Part shown: one piece after another, positions 1-9,219 of the stretch | Position numbering within the stretch: position 1 is the first letter of the stretch | Layout of the letters: each line of letters begins with the position of its first letter | Assembly (NCBI GenBank): GCA_000155435.1 | Contig: DS990265.1 | Location: forward strand, 61,945-125,944 | Length of the DNA stretch: 64,000 bases | DNA from: Clostridiales bacterium 1_7_47FAA | GTDB lineage: Bacteria > Bacillota > Clostridia > Lachnospirales > Lachnospiraceae | Direction of reading: 5' to 3' | Made by a program: the position numbers and the translations under genes | The notes under the pieces: generated by a model | The model's database searches: none | What the model saw: only the letters and a program-made list of their open reading frames with translations | What the model was told of the DNA's origin: nothing

Positions 1-696
1 GATAAGGGCATGGGGCTCGGCAATGATGATGTCCCCCAGCATGGCAAAGCTTGCGGTAACGCCGCCCGTGGTGGGATCCGTAAGCACGCTGATAAACAGC
101 TGCCCGGCCTCATGGTGACGCTTTAAGGCAGCGGAGGTCTTGGCCATCTGCATCAGGGATACGATTCCCTCCTGCATCCTGGCGCCGCCGGAGCAGGCGA
201 AGATGATCACAGGAAGCTTTTCCTTTGTGGCCCGCTCCACTGCGTCTGTTATCTTCTCACCTACCACATGGCCCATGCTGCTCATGATAAAACGCGCGTC
301 ACAGACACCTACCACCGCGGGATTTCCGTCAATCATGCCTTTTCCCGTGACAATGGCTTCATTCAGACGGCTCTTTTCCCTGGCAGCCAGGACCTTCTTC
401 TCATAGCCCGGGAAATCCAGGGGGTTGGAGAAAGGCATTTCCTTATTCCACTCCTCAAAGGTCCCCTCATCTACAAGCATCTCAATCCTGCGGTATGCGT
501 GGACACGGAAATAGCCGCTGCATTTTGGACATACGTAGTAATTGTTCTTCACGTCCTCCACGTAGATGGGCTGGCCGCATTTGTTACATTTGCGCCACAG
601 CCCTTCCGGGATGCCCGGCTCCTCTGCATCACCCTTTGGCGGTTTGTATTTCGTATCTATCTTTGTATACGTTTTTTTAAACATATTCCGCAACAT
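1..696 (-). CDS. accD: Acetyl-CoA carboxylase carboxyltransferase beta subunit, partial
   Basis: Beta half of the carboxyltransferase that moves the carboxyl group from biotin to acetyl-CoA, giving malonyl-CoA for fatty-acid synthesis in the cytoplasm. The reading frame enters from the left edge, so the C-terminal part is missing. Near the N-terminus two pairs of cysteines (CNKC and CPKC) form the zinc ribbon typical of AccD, followed by the crotonase-like core with [13 protein letters not shown] chose the ATG at 696 because AGGAA lies seven bases before it; the in-frame ATG at 702 is too close to that site. It follows accC by about 15 bases and is the last gene of the fab/acc operon visible here; accA would be expected beyond the edge. 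Confidence 0.95.
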   Translation of the reverse strand, partial: MLRNMFKKTYTKIDTKYKPPKGDAEEPGIPEGLWRKCNKCGQPIYVEDVKNNYYVCPKCSGYFRVHAYRRIEMLVDEGTFEEWNKEMPFSNPLDFPGYEKKVLAAREKSRLNEAIVTGKGMIDGNPAVVGVCDARFIMSSMGHVVGEKITDAVERATKEKLPVIIFACSGGARMQEGIVSLMQMAKTSAALKRHHEAGQLFISVLTDPTTGGVTASFAMLGDIIIAEPHALI

Positions 697-711
697 AGGC
701 ATTTCCTTTCA

Positions 712-2064
712 CTATTTCACATAATCCGGGAAGTACTTCTCAATAAAGCTTGTATCCGTATCACCTTCCTGGAATGCATCATTTTCCAGAATCTCGTACT
801 GGAAGTTAATATTGGTTTCAATTCCCTCAATAACAACCTCGCCCAGGGCGCTGCGCATCTTGGCAATGGCCGACTCCCTGTCTTTATCATACACAATCAG
901 CTTCATCAGCATGGAATCGTAATTGGCCGGAACCTTGTAATCGCTGTAGATATGGGTGTCCACCCTGACCCCGTTGCCCCCGGGTATGTGGACATTGGTG
1001 ATAAGGCCCGGACACGGCATGAAGTTCTTTGAGGGGTTCTCGGCGTTGATACGGCACTCAATGGCATGGCCCTTAATGGTCACGTCTTCCTGGGTCACGC
1101 TTAAGGGTTCCCCTGCAGCCACACGGATCTGCTCCTTAATCAGGTCCATGCCGGTAACCATCTCGGTCACGGGATGCTCCACCTGGATCCTGGTGTTCAT
1201 TTCCATGAAATAGAAGTTCTTATCCTTGTCTAAAAGGAATTCAATGGTGCCCGCATTCTCATATCCAACGGCCTTGGCCGCCCGCACCGCGGTATCGCCC
1301 ATCCTGCGCCTGAGTTCAGGGGAAATGACGTCGCAGGGAGCTTCCTCCAGCACCTTCTGGTGGCGTCTCTGGATGGAACAGTCACGTTCCCCCAGATGGA
1401 CCACGTTGCCGTGCTTATCCGCCATGATCTGGAACTCCACATGCCTTGGCTTTTCAATGTATTTCTCAATATACATGGTGTCATCGGAGAAGCCCTTCAC
1501 GGACTCCATCTGGGCCGCATTGAAAAGCTCCGTAAAATCCTCTGCGCTCCTGGATATACGCATGCCTTTTCCGCCGCCGCCCGAAGACGCCTTGATCATC
1601 ACCGGGAAGCCGATTGTCTTTGCCATCTCAAGGCCGTCCTGGGGGGTGTGCACCGGTTCCTTGCTGCCCGGCACCACGGGCACTTCTGCCTCCATCATGG
1701 TTTTGCGGGCTTCTGACTTGTTGCCCATCTTGCTTATGATTTCAGCGGACGGTCCGATAAAGGTAATGTTACATTCCGCACACAGCTTGGCAAATTTGGC
1801 GTTCTCTGAAAGGAAGCCAAATCCCGGATGGATGGCGTCGGCCTTCATGGCAACGGTTGCAGCCAGGATGCGCTCCATATTCAGATAGCTCTGGCCAGAG
1901 ACAGCAGGCCCGATACAGATGGCTTCATCAGCCAGCAATGTATGAAGGCAGTCCTTATCCGCCTCAGAATACACGGCAACGGTCTGTATGCCCATCTCAC
2001 GGCATGCACGGATGATACGGACCGCAATCTCACCTCTATTGGCAATCAAAATCTTGTTAAACAT
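712..2064 (-). CDS. accC: Biotin carboxylase subunit of acetyl-CoA carboxylase
   Basis: Carboxylates the biotin carried by AccB using ATP and bicarbonate. The 450-residue length is standard for AccC. It opens with FNKILIANRGEIAVRIIRAC, the hallmark of the biotin-carboxylase N-domain, continues through the glycine-rich ATP-grasp loop (KASSGGGGKGMR, about residue 160) and the active-site region EMNTRIQVEHPVTE (about residue 290). It lies 38 bases after fabZ and just before accD in the same operon. Nothing unusual was seen. Confidence 0.97.
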   Translation of the reverse strand: MFNKILIANRGEIAVRIIRACREMGIQTVAVYSEADKDCLHTLLADEAICIGPAVSGQSYLNMERILAATVAMKADAIHPGFGFLSENAKFAKLCAECNITFIGPSAEIISKMGNKSEARKTMMEAEVPVVPGSKEPVHTPQDGLEMAKTIGFPVMIKASSGGGGKGMRISRSAEDFTELFNAAQMESVKGFSDDTMYIEKYIEKPRHVEFQIMADKHGNVVHLGERDCSIQRRHQKVLEEAPCDVISPELRRRMGDTAVRAAKAVGYENAGTIEFLLDKDKNFYFMEMNTRIQVEHPVTEMVTGMDLIKEQIRVAAGEPLSVTQEDVTIKGHAIECRINAENPSKNFMPCPGLITNVHIPGGNGVRVDTHIYSDYKVPANYDSMLMKLIVYDKDRESAIAKMRSALGEVVIEGIETNINFQYEILENDAFQEGDTDTSFIEKYFPDYVK

Positions 2065-2102
2065 CGGTATTCTCCCTCGATTCCCAAACTATTTAGTCTG
2101 TA

Positions 2103-2528
2103 CTATCCAACCATGAAGGTCAGCTCTGCGCTTACCGCCAGCTTGCCGTCCACCGTGGCAGTGGCCTTGCCCACGCCCACAGGGCCTTTCTGCTTGATGA
2201 TCTCGCACTCCAGCTTCACTTTATCCCCCGGCACGACCTTGCGCTTGAATTTGGCCTTGTCGATTCCGCCAAAGTAGGCAACCTTTCCCTTAAAACCTTC
2301 CTGGGACAGGATGGCTACCGCGCCTGTCTGGGCCAGTGCCTCCACCAGAAGGACGCCCGGCATGACCGGTTCCTGAGGGAAATGTCCCTTGAAAAATGAC
2401 TCGTCATAAGTCACGCATTTATATCCAACCGCCCGCAGGCCCGGTTCCAGCTCTTCGATACAGTCAATCAAGAGGAAGGGATGTCTGTGAGGTATGATTT
2501 CCTGGATTTCTTTTACTCCCATTAACAT
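2103..2528 (-). CDS. fabZ: 3-hydroxyacyl-ACP dehydratase FabZ
   Basis: Removes water from 3-hydroxyacyl-ACP to give trans-2-enoyl-ACP in each elongation round. The 141-residue hot-dog-fold protein carries the signature [10 protein letters not shown] at residues 13-22 and the catalytic pair His49 (in GHFP) and Glu64 (in LVEALAQ). It sits 16 bases after accB and 38 before accC. FabA is not seen, so FabZ is likely the only dehydratase of this operon. Confidence 0.96.
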   Translation of the reverse strand: MLMGVKEIQEIIPHRHPFLLIDCIEELEPGLRAVGYKCVTYDESFFKGHFPQEPVMPGVLLVEALAQTGAVAILSQEGFKGKVAYFGGIDKAKFKRKVVPGDKVKLECEIIKQKGPVGVGKATATVDGKLAVSAELTFMVG

Positions 2529-2544
2529 GGTGTTTTCCTCCTGT

Positions 2545-3033
2545 TTATTTAATCCTGAACAGCGGCTGTCCGTATTCCACCACTTCCTCGTTGTTCACAA
2601 GGATGGCTTCCACCACGCCGTCATATTCGCTTTCTATCTCGTTCATCAGCTTCATGGCCTCGATGATGCCCAGTACCTGGCCCTTTTTCACGGTGTCACC
2701 CACCTTTACGAATGCATCCGCATCCGGTGAGGAGGACTCATAGAAGGTCCCTACCAGGGGGGAGGTGACTACTTTATCCGAACCGATATCCACGCCCGCT
2801 GTCTGGACCGCTGTCTCCTGTACCTGGGACACGGTGATGCCTGCGCCGGCTGCCGTGTTAAGCATCTGGACAGCCGCCTGGTCCATGGACGGAGCTGCAA
2901 CCGTGACAATCTGCGGCTGCTCCTTCTTGCACTTTAAGGAGAGCTTCATGTTGCCTTCTTCCAATTCAAAGCTGGTCAGCTTGTTCTCAGATACCGCCTG
3001 GATCAACTGAATGATTTCATCTATATTCATCAC
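2545..3033 (-). CDS. accB: Biotin carboxyl carrier protein of acetyl-CoA carboxylase
   Basis: Carries the biotin that shuttles carboxyl groups between AccC and the AccAD transferase. The protein has 162 residues: an N-terminal helical segment, a flexible Ala/Gln/Val-rich linker (about 45-85) and the C-terminal biotinyl domain with EAMKLMNEI, where Lys128 is the biotinylated residue. The start could be either of the two first methionines. It lies 12 bases after fabF and 16 before fabZ. Confidence 0.96.
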   Translation of the reverse strand: MMNIDEIIQLIQAVSENKLTSFELEEGNMKLSLKCKKEQPQIVTVAAPSMDQAAVQMLNTAAGAGITVSQVQETAVQTAGVDIGSDKVVTSPLVGTFYESSSPDADAFVKVGDTVKKGQVLGIIEAMKLMNEIESEYDGVVEAILVNNEEVVEYGQPLFRIK

Positions 3034-3045
3034 ATTCTCCTCCTG

Positions 3046-4284
3046 TTATTCGCTGAATTTCCTGACAATCAGGCTGGCATTGTGCCCGCCGAAGCCAAGG
3101 GAGTTACTGATGGCAACATTGACATCCATGGCAACGCCGTCCCCCTGGGTGTAGTCCAGGTCACAGCCCTCGCCCGGTTTCTCAAGGCCGACGGTTGCAT
3201 GTACGTACCCGTCTTCAATGGACTTGACGCAGGTTATGAATTCCACACCGCCTGCAGCGCCTAAAAGATGGCCGATCATGGACTTGGTGGAGTTAATCTT
3301 CACCTTCTTTGCATGTTCCCCCAGGGCCAGCTTAATGGCCTTTGTCTCAAACAGGTCATTGTGATGGGTGCTGGTTCCGTGTGCATTTACATAGTCAATG
3401 TCCTCCGGCTTTAGGCCTGCATCCTTAATGGCATTCTCCATGGCGCGGGCAGCACCGCTTCCGTCCTCTGCCGGGGATGTGATGTGGAAAGCGTCGCAGG
3501 TTGCGCCGTAGCCCACTATCTCAGCCAGGATATTGGCACCGCGGGCCTTTGCATGCTCTAAGGATTCAAGGACAACCACGCCTGCGCCCTCGCCCATGAC
3601 AAAGCCGTTGCGGTCCTCGTCAAATGGGATGGATGCACGTGCAGGGTCATCCGTGGTATTCAGGGCGGTCAGTGAGGTGAATCCTGCAATACCGATGGGG
3701 GTAATGCTGGCCTCTGCCCCGCCTGCCACCATCACATCCGCTTCTCCGTACTGGATGGAACGGAATGCCTCGCCGATGGAGTGGGTACCTGTGGCACAGG
3801 CCGTGACCACGTTAAAGCATTTGCCCTTCAGTCCGAACTGGATGGCAACATTGCCTGCCGCCATGTTGCTGATCATAAGAGGCACCAGCAGCGGGTTCAC
3901 ACGGCTGGGTCCCTTTTCCAGAAGCTTCTGGATATCTTTTTCCATGGCCTGGAGGGAACCGATTCCAGATCCCACGCACACGCCTACGCGGTAGGGGTCT
4001 TCCTTCTCCATGTCAATACCTGAATGCTCCAGGGCTTCCTTGGACGCAGCGACCGCGAACTGGGAAAATGCCTCCATGCGGCGCGCTGCCTTGGGGTCCA
4101 TGTAATCCTTGGCATTAAAGCCCTTTACCTCGGCTGCCAGCTTACACTTATAATCGGTTGTATCAAAATATGTGATGGGGGCGATTCCCACCTTCTTGTC
4201 CTTCAGTCCCTGCCAGAAACTTTCCACGTCATTGCCAATGGGGGTAATGGCGCCCATACCGGTAATCACAACTCTTGTTTTCAT
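3046..4284 (-). CDS. fabF: Beta-ketoacyl-ACP synthase II
   Basis: Condenses malonyl-ACP with a growing acyl-ACP. The 412-residue thiolase-fold protein has the nucleophilic Cys163 in TACATGTHS and the two catalytic histidine motifs HGTSTHHND and GHLLGAAGG. It is the only elongating KAS in the operon; FabH primes the pathway. The gene lies 22 bases after fabG and 12 before accB. Confidence 0.97.
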   Translation of the reverse strand: MKTRVVITGMGAITPIGNDVESFWQGLKDKKVGIAPITYFDTTDYKCKLAAEVKGFNAKDYMDPKAARRMEAFSQFAVAASKEALEHSGIDMEKEDPYRVGVCVGSGIGSLQAMEKDIQKLLEKGPSRVNPLLVPLMISNMAAGNVAIQFGLKGKCFNVVTACATGTHSIGEAFRSIQYGEADVMVAGGAEASITPIGIAGFTSLTALNTTDDPARASIPFDEDRNGFVMGEGAGVVVLESLEHAKARGANILAEIVGYGATCDAFHITSPAEDGSGAARAMENAIKDAGLKPEDIDYVNAHGTSTHHNDLFETKAIKLALGEHAKKVKINSTKSMIGHLLGAAGGVEFITCVKSIEDGYVHATVGLEKPGEGCDLDYTQGDGVAMDVNVAISNSLGFGGHNASLIVRKFSE

Positions 4285-4306
4285 ACGCTCACACTCCTGT
4301 CCTTCT

Positions 4307-5047
4307 CTACATTGCCATGCCGCCGTCTACACAGAGAACCTGGCCTGTTATATATTTTGCATCTTCGGAAGCCAGGAATGCCACTGCATTAGCAATATCC
4401 TGGGTCTCCCCGAACTTCTTCATGGGAATCTGCTCCGTGACAGAGGATTTGATGCTGTCACTGAGCACATCTGTCATTTCCGTTGTAATGAAACCAGGGG
4501 CCACTGCATTGACCGTGATTCCCCTGCTTGCAAGCTCCCTTGCAGCGGATTTGGTGATTCCAATCACGCCTGCCTTGGCCGCGCAGTAGTTGGCCTGGCC
4601 CGCATTGCCCAGCACGCCGGACACGGAAGAGATATTGATGATCCTTCCCGCCTTCTGCTTTAGCATCTGGCGTGAGATATGTTTGATACAGTTAAATACA
4701 CCCTTTAAATTGGTGTTTATGACCGCGTCAAAATCCTCCTCGGACATCTTCATCAGCAGGTTATCCCTGGTGATTCCTGCGTTGTTAACCAGGATATCCA
4801 GGCGTCCGTATCTGGACACGATATCTGCCAGCATCTGTCCGCAGGCCTCGAAGTCGGAAACATTGCACTGCAGCGCCTCTGCCCTGCCTCCTGCGGCCTC
4901 TATCTCTTTTACCACTTCCTCCGCCTTTTGGGCAGAGCCATTATAGTTTACAATCACCGCAGCACCCTTTGCTCCCAGGGTCAGGGCTATCTGACGGCCA
5001 ATCCCACGGCTGGCGCCTGTTACCAGTGCAATCTTTCCTTCCAGCAT
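4307..5047 (-). CDS. fabG: 3-oxoacyl-ACP reductase FabG
   Basis: NADPH-dependent short-chain dehydrogenase that reduces 3-ketoacyl-ACP to 3-hydroxyacyl-ACP. The 246 residues start with the Rossmann motif TGASRGIG (residues 10-17), contain the NNAG motif, and have the catalytic Ser of NISSVSG and the Tyr-x3-Lys of NYCAAKAG. Position inside the fab operon separates it from the many paralogous SDRs. Confidence 0.96.
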   Translation of the reverse strand: MLEGKIALVTGASRGIGRQIALTLGAKGAAVIVNYNGSAQKAEEVVKEIEAAGGRAEALQCNVSDFEACGQMLADIVSRYGRLDILVNNAGITRDNLLMKMSEEDFDAVINTNLKGVFNCIKHISRQMLKQKAGRIINISSVSGVLGNAGQANYCAAKAGVIGITKSAARELASRGITVNAVAPGFITTEMTDVLSDSIKSSVTEQIPMKKFGETQDIANAVAFLASEDAKYITGQVLCVDGGMAM

Positions 5048-5097
5048 ACTAAAATCTCCTTTCGCTGCATTGAACGCGTGACGTCATTCCCGGACGC

Positions 5098-6018
5098 CTA
5101 CTTCAATGCCTCCACTACCTTGTCTATATCTTCCAGTTTTTCCACGTTCATGGTCCTTACTTCTTTGTTGATTTTCTTCATGAATCCTGCCAGTGTCCTG
5201 CCAGGCCCAATCTCGATGAAGGTGTCCACCCCTTCATTTATCATGGTTTCCACGCTCTGCTGCCAGCGCACGGATGAGGATACCTGCCTGGTCAGCAGGT
5301 CCTTTACAGGCTCTGCCGTTGTGACAGGCTGCGCATTGACATTTGCCACATAAGGAATCCGAGGGGTGTGGATATCCACATCCGCCAGTACCTGGGCCAG
5401 CTTCTCCCCTGCTCCGGTAAGCATGCCTGAATGGAAGGGACCGCTTACGTTCAGCATCAGGGCACGCTTTGCCCCTGCAGCCTTAAGCTTTTCACAGGCC
5501 TCTTCCACTGCCGCCTTTTTGCCGGAAATCACAATCTGTCCCGGGCAGTTGTAATTGGCAATCCACACGCCTTCCATGGATCCGGTGACAGCTTCGATGG
5601 CAGCTGCGTCCAGCGCCAGGATGGCTGCCATGGCGCCTTCCCCCACAGGAACCGCTTCCTGCATCAGGATTCCTCTCTGGCGCACCGTGCGGATGGCGTC
5701 CTCGTCACTCATGACGCCGGCTGCCGCCAGCGCGCAGTATTCTCCCAGGCTCAGTCCGGCCGCCATATCCGGCTTAATCCCCTGTTCCTCCAGCACCCTC
5801 ATCATGGCGATGCCTGCAGTGACCATGGCTGCCTGGGTGTATTCCGTTATATCCAGTCTGTCGTTTTTCTCAAAACACAGCTCCGGCATGGAAAATCCCA
5901 GAAGCTCACTGGCCTTGTCAAAGATTTTTTTCCCTGTCTCCGTCTGCTCATAGAAATCCTGGCCCATGCCGCAGACCTGTGCTCCCTGTCCCGGGAAAAT
6001 AAATGCAATCCTGCTCAT
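5098..6018 (-). CDS. fabD: Malonyl-CoA:ACP transacylase
   Basis: Transfers malonyl groups from CoA to the acyl carrier protein. The 306-residue alpha/beta hydrolase-like protein begins with FIFPGQGAQ, carries the nucleophile Ser90 in GLSLGEYCAL and the partner histidine in PFHSGML. It lies 13 bases downstream of fabK and 50 bases upstream of fabG. Confidence 0.96.
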   Translation of the reverse strand: MSRIAFIFPGQGAQVCGMGQDFYEQTETGKKIFDKASELLGFSMPELCFEKNDRLDITEYTQAAMVTAGIAMMRVLEEQGIKPDMAAGLSLGEYCALAAAGVMSDEDAIRTVRQRGILMQEAVPVGEGAMAAILALDAAAIEAVTGSMEGVWIANYNCPGQIVISGKKAAVEEACEKLKAAGAKRALMLNVSGPFHSGMLTGAGEKLAQVLADVDIHTPRIPYVANVNAQPVTTAEPVKDLLTRQVSSSVRWQQSVETMINEGVDTFIEIGPGRTLAGFMKKINKEVRTMNVEKLEDIDKVVEALK

Positions 6019-6031
6019 CCTCTTACCCCTC

Positions 6032-6958
6032 TTAATTCCAGTGCATAAGGCTGGATGCCTCTGCCATCATCTCTTCAATCATTTCCTTACAGGACTGCTT
6101 CTTGGATATCATGCCTGCGATCTGGCCCGCCATGACGGTTCCGTTCATCACATCGCCATCCTGGACAGCCTCACGCAGCTTGCCCAGTGTCAGGTATTCC
6201 AGCTCCTCAAAGGACTTGCCTTCCTGCTCCAGCTTAATGTACTCCCTTGTCATCTGGTTCCTGAGGCCTCTGACAGGATGTCCGTGGCTGCGGCCTGTAA
6301 CCGTTGAATCAATATCCTTTGCCTTGATGATGCGCTGTTTGTAGTTCTCATGTACCGTACATTCATCCGCCACCACAAACCTGGTCCCCATCTGCACGGC
6401 CTCTGCGCCCAGCATGAAGGCTGCTGCGATTCCCCTTCCATCGCCGATACCGCCTGCCGCGATGACCGGGATGGACACAGCGTCCACGACCTGTGGCACC
6501 AGGGTCATGGTTGTCTCCTCGCCGATATGGCCGCCGGATTCCATTCCCTCTGCCACAACCGCGTCAGCGCCGTACTTTTCCATGCGGCGCGCCTGTGCCA
6601 CGGATGCAACCACCGGAATCACCTTGATACCGGCTGACTTCCACATTTCCATATATTTTTCAGGATTGCCGGCTCCGGTAATCACAACCTTGATGCCTTC
6701 CTCCACCACTACCTTTGCAACATCATCCGCATGGGGACTTAAAAGCATGACATTGATACCAAATGGTTTCTTTGTCAGTTCCCTTGCCTTGCGGATTTCA
6801 TCGCGTACCACCTCTCCAGGTGCATTGGCCCCGCCGATTACGCCGAAACCGCCTGCTTCGGACACGGCCGCCGCCAGATTATGTTCTGCTACCCAGGCCA
6901 TGCCGCCCTGAATAATAGGATATTCAATTCCTAACATTTCTGTAATTCTTGTTTTCAT
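6032..6958 (-). CDS. fabK: FMN-dependent enoyl-ACP reductase II
   Basis: Catalyses the last reduction of each elongation cycle, the FabK alternative to FabI. The TIM-barrel flavoprotein starts MKTRITEMLGIEYPIIQGGM and has the FMN-phosphate loops AAGGIGDGRG and EAVQMGTRF. I place the start at 6958 because GGAGGTAGAACA precedes that ATG; the longer open frame to 7030 has no ribosome site and would cover the acpP-fabK spacer. The result, 308 residues, fits the family. No fabI is visible, so this enzyme is the probable sole enoyl reductase of the operon. Confidence 0.94.
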   Translation of the reverse strand: MKTRITEMLGIEYPIIQGGMAWVAEHNLAAAVSEAGGFGVIGGANAPGEVVRDEIRKARELTKKPFGINVMLLSPHADDVAKVVVEEGIKVVITGAGNPEKYMEMWKSAGIKVIPVVASVAQARRMEKYGADAVVAEGMESGGHIGEETTMTLVPQVVDAVSIPVIAAGGIGDGRGIAAAFMLGAEAVQMGTRFVVADECTVHENYKQRIIKAKDIDSTVTGRSHGHPVRGLRNQMTREYIKLEQEGKSFEELEYLTLGKLREAVQDGDVMNGTVMAGQIAGMISKKQSCKEMIEEMMAEASSLMHWN

Positions 6959-7009
6959 TGTTCTACCTCCAAGTTGTACATTCCTGAGCGAAATTTCCTT
7001 AATCAAACA

Positions 7010-7034
7010 GCGTGTTTCAGTAGTATCCACACGC
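7010..7034 (-). other. Small hairpin between acpP and fabK
   Basis: In the 102-base acpP-fabK spacer the arms GCGTGT and ACACGC can pair around a 13-base loop, followed on the minus strand by TGTTTGATT. It could act as a weak attenuator or RNA-processing barrier that keeps acpP message above that of the downstream genes. The stem is only six pairs long, so this is tentative. Confidence 0.3.
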
Positions 7035-7060
7035 CGTCGTTGTTTGTATCTCTCTAGTTT

Positions 7061-7294
7061 TTACGCTTCCACGCCTTTGTTCTTTAAGTAGTTCATAACG
7101 TCGCCTACAGTGGTTAACTGCTCCAGGTCTTCAGCAGGAATCTCTACAGAGTACTCATCCTCCAGGGCCATGACCAGTTCAAACAGGTCCAGGGAATCAG
7201 CTCCCAGGTCTTCCTTGAAGGAAGATGCCTCTGTTACGGTGTCAGCCTCCACACTTAACTGCTCTGCAATGATTTCTTTCATTTTCTCTAACAT
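7061..7294 (-). CDS. acpP: Acyl carrier protein
   Basis: Carries acyl intermediates on a phosphopantetheine arm. The acidic 77-residue protein has the attachment site at Ser34 in DLGADSLDLFEL. A ribosome site GGAGAAC precedes the ATG. It is the second gene of the fab operon, between fabH and fabK, with unusually wide spacers on both sides (52 and 102 bases), common for this highly expressed gene. Confidence 0.97.
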   Translation of the reverse strand: MLEKMKEIIAEQLSVEADTVTEASSFKEDLGADSLDLFELVMALEDEYSVEIPAEDLEQLTTVGDVMNYLKNKGVEA

Positions 7295-7346
7295 GATTGT
7301 TGTTCTCCTTTTACATTTTCATAGTTTTTATATTTTAATTTTATTT

Positions 7347-8309
7347 TTACCATTCTAACAGGGTTGCGCCCCATGTAAGGCCTGCGCCAAAACCTGAGAA
7401 CACGATTTTGTCCCCGGATTCAAGCATTCCCTTCCTGTTTATCTCATCCAGGAGAAGGGGAACGGACGCACCGCTGGTGTTGCCATAGTGTTCCATGTTG
7501 ACCGGGAAGCAATCCACACTTACCTTTAAACGCTTTGCAATGGACTCTATGATCCTGTAATTGGCCTGGTGGATGACAAAGTATCTGACTTCCGCCGCCG
7601 CAACGCCTGCATCGTCCAGCACCTGCTTGATACATTCAGGTACCTTCCTCACTGCAAACTTAAATACTTCCTGTCCATCCATGGTCATATAGCCCAGTTC
7701 CGGCTTCTTGCCCAGAAGGAAATTCCCGTTGGTCCTGGAACCGCAGGTCAGCACATTGCCCTTGGTGCCGTCGGAATGCATGTTGATCCCAAGGATTCCT
7801 GTCTCATCCGCCTTTACCACCACGGCGCCTGCACCGTCCCCAAAGAGCACGCAGGTCCCTCTGTCCGTCCAGTCAATCAGTTTACTTAATACATCGGAGC
7901 CAATTACCAAAGCCGTCTTATATATGCCGCTGCTTATGAATGCATGGGCTGTATTCAGCGCATATACAAATCCTGTACATGCCGCGCTGATGTCATAGCA
8001 GGCCGCATTGACCGCACCGATCATGCCCTGCACCTCGCACGCCCCATTGGGGAAACAATAGTCCGGTGAGGAAGTCCCAAGAAGGATAAGGTCAATCTCC
8101 TCCGGCTTTACGCCTGACTGTTCCAGTGCCCGCATTGCAGCATTGGCCGCCATGTAGGAGGTGCTTTCAGTTGTGGCAATCCTTCTTTCACCTATTCCCG
8201 TCCGGCTGCGGATCCATTCGTCGTTGGTCTCCACAATCTGAGCAAGGTCATTGTTGGTCACTATCTGCTCCGGCACATATGAACCGGTTCCTATGATTCT
8301 TGTTGTCAT
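7347..8309 (-). CDS. fabH: Beta-ketoacyl-ACP synthase III
   Basis: Primes fatty-acid synthesis by condensing an acyl-CoA starter with malonyl-ACP. The 320 residues include the active-site Cys111 (SAACTGF), the His of VIHQANYRI and the Asn of YGNTSGAS, the complete KAS III triad. It is the first gene of the operon, directly after the FabT-type operator region; unlike many Firmicutes there is no marR-type fabT gene in front of it. Confidence 0.97.
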   Translation of the reverse strand: MTTRIIGTGSYVPEQIVTNNDLAQIVETNDEWIRSRTGIGERRIATTESTSYMAANAAMRALEQSGVKPEEIDLILLGTSSPDYCFPNGACEVQGMIGAVNAACYDISAACTGFVYALNTAHAFISSGIYKTALVIGSDVLSKLIDWTDRGTCVLFGDGAGAVVVKADETGILGINMHSDGTKGNVLTCGSRTNGNFLLGKKPELGYMTMDGQEVFKFAVRKVPECIKQVLDDAGVAAAEVRYFVIHQANYRIIESIAKRLKVSVDCFPVNMEHYGNTSGASVPLLLDEINRKGMLESGDKIVFSGFGAGLTWGATLLEW

Positions 8310-8379
8310 TCTTCTTACCCGTCCCGAATCCGTTCTGCAAGAGGACTCATGCCTTCCATTTTTGTATCCTTTAGGGAAA

Positions 8380-8398
8380 TACTTTGAACATCAAAGTA
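8380..8398 (-). promoter_or_regulatory. FabT-type operator
   Basis: TACTTTGAACATCAAAGTA is a perfect 19-base palindrome (8-base arms, 3-base centre) and fits the known FabT box pattern TTTGA-N3-TCAAA. It begins directly downstream of the -10 element (8399-8404), so it covers the expected transcription start, an ideal place for a repressor. What binds is inferred from the motif; no fabT gene is in this window. Confidence 0.85.
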
Positions 8399-8427
8399 AT
8401 ACTACAGGAAAGATAAGTATTTGTCAA
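8399..8427 (-). promoter_or_regulatory. fab/acc operon promoter
   Basis: On the minus strand TTGACA (8422-8427) and TAGTAT (8399-8404) are separated by exactly 17 bases, near consensus for the housekeeping sigma factor. It reads toward fabH, about 80 bases away. A second TTGACA lies at 8459-8464 but lacks a convincing -10 partner. Confidence 0.85.
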
Positions 8428-8511
8428 GAAATATTTTTAGCGTGTTTTTGTGCTTTTTTGTCAAGTTTACTGCTTTTTGACATTTCTTACCATTTCTATC
8501 ATTTACATATA

Positions 8512-8540
8512 TTGACTTAGCACCCTAAATTTGGTAAGTT
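8512..8540 (+). promoter_or_regulatory. Candidate promoter of the AbrB-type gene
   Basis: TTGACT (8512-8517) and TAAGTT (8535-8540) are 17 bases apart and point at the AbrB-family gene. The -10 is imperfect; a TATAAT at 8564-8569 lies too near the start codon to be an alternative. Confidence 0.45.
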
Positions 8541-8585
8541 TAATTTGTAAAAGGGGATAAAATTATAATAAGGGGGTTGAAAACC

Positions 8586-8849
8586 ATGAAGACAACAGGT
8601 GTTATTCGTAAACTGGATGAGCTTGGAAGGATCACGCTTCCTATTGAACTGAGAAGGAGTCTTGACCTGGACGTTAAGGACGGTCTGGAGATTACGGTTC
8701 AGGACGACTGCATCATCCTCAAGAAAGCAGAGTGTGCGGATATCTTCACCGGCAGCACGGATGAACTGCTGGAATTTGAAGGTAAGAAAGTTTCTAAACA
8801 GTCTGTCATTGCCCTGGCCAAACTGGCTGGATTGAATGTAACTGAGTAA
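8586..8849 (+). CDS. AbrB/SpoVT-family transition-state regulator
   Basis: Small DNA-binding regulator. The N-terminal 50 residues form the swapped-hairpin AbrB domain, with the diagnostic GVIRKLDELGRITLPIELRR and a short C-terminal dimerisation segment. Start at ATG 8586: AGGGGG at 8571-8576 is nine bases upstream, while the TTG at 8577 touches it. The product has 87 residues. Neighbourhood matches Bacillus subtilis, where abrB lies opposite rsmI beyond holB-yaaT-yabB, so it may be the direct orthologue; the targets cannot be read from sequence. Confidence 0.88.
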   Translation: MKTTGVIRKLDELGRITLPIELRRSLDLDVKDGLEITVQDDCIILKKAECADIFTGSTDELLEFEGKKVSKQSVIALAKLAGLNVTE

Positions 8850-8860
8850 AAGCACATGTA

Positions 8861-8922
8861 CATAGAAAGAACCCGGGTTGCTGCCTTTGATAAGGGGGCT
8901 GGATGCCTGGGTTCTTTCTATG
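8861..8922 (+). other. Long hairpin after the AbrB-type gene
   Basis: Fourteen bases, CATAGAAAGAACCC (8861-8874), pair perfectly with GGGTTCTTTCTATG (8909-8922) around a 34-base loop. It starts 11 bases after the stop codon. There is no T-run on either side, so it may stabilise the 3' end or work as a factor-assisted terminator rather than a simple intrinsic one. Confidence 0.55.
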
Positions 8923-9028
8923 ATTGAGTTAGTCTGCCTATGATGAGGTTACGTGGTCTGCAATTCCCTTACTTACCCTCACTGCCATGTATGGTTGTAC
9001 ACGGCTGTGTATGGTTTGGATCTGTACC

Positions 9029-9057
9029 TTCAATTTCCTTGTATCATATGTTAAAAT
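9029..9057 (+). promoter_or_regulatory. Candidate toxin-gene promoter
   Basis: TAAAAT (9052-9057) preceded by TG one base earlier forms an extended -10; TTCAAT at 9029-9034 is a weak -35 at 17-base spacing. It would start the message of the small toxin at about 9064, leaving a leader of some 70 bases. Confidence 0.4.
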
Positions 9058-9135
9058 GATATTGTATAGCAAATCAATGAAGAAACAGGATGCAAAAATT
9101 GTGTGCCCTCTAGTAGTACTAAGGAGGGTGATGCC

Positions 9136-9219
9136 ATGAGCGTGATGGAAGTATTAACATTATTGCTTGTTGTTTTCGCGGCATTGTCATACATAGACAA
9201 TAAACACAATAAAAAATAG
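9136..9219 (+). CDS. Small hydrophobic peptide, putative type I holin-like toxin
   Basis: A 27-residue peptide: a single membrane segment (about residues 3-20, VMEVLTLLLVVFAALSYI) and a lysine-rich tail ending NKKK-like. Size and layout match the Firmicutes holin-like/TxpA type I toxins, which damage the membrane when over-made. GGAGGG (9123-9128) precedes the ATG by seven bases but is complementary to GCCCTC (9105-9110), with TAGTA and TACTA between them, so the ribosome site can be hidden in a leader hairpin. A convergent antisense RNA covers the 3' end. The toxin role is inferred from these features. Confidence 0.75.
   Translation: MSVMEVLTLLLVVFAALSYIDNKHNKK

Noticed and set aside
268..1032. 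254-codon plus-strand frame opposite accD/accC
   Set aside because: Shadow of two well-identified genes; spans their junction on the other strand.
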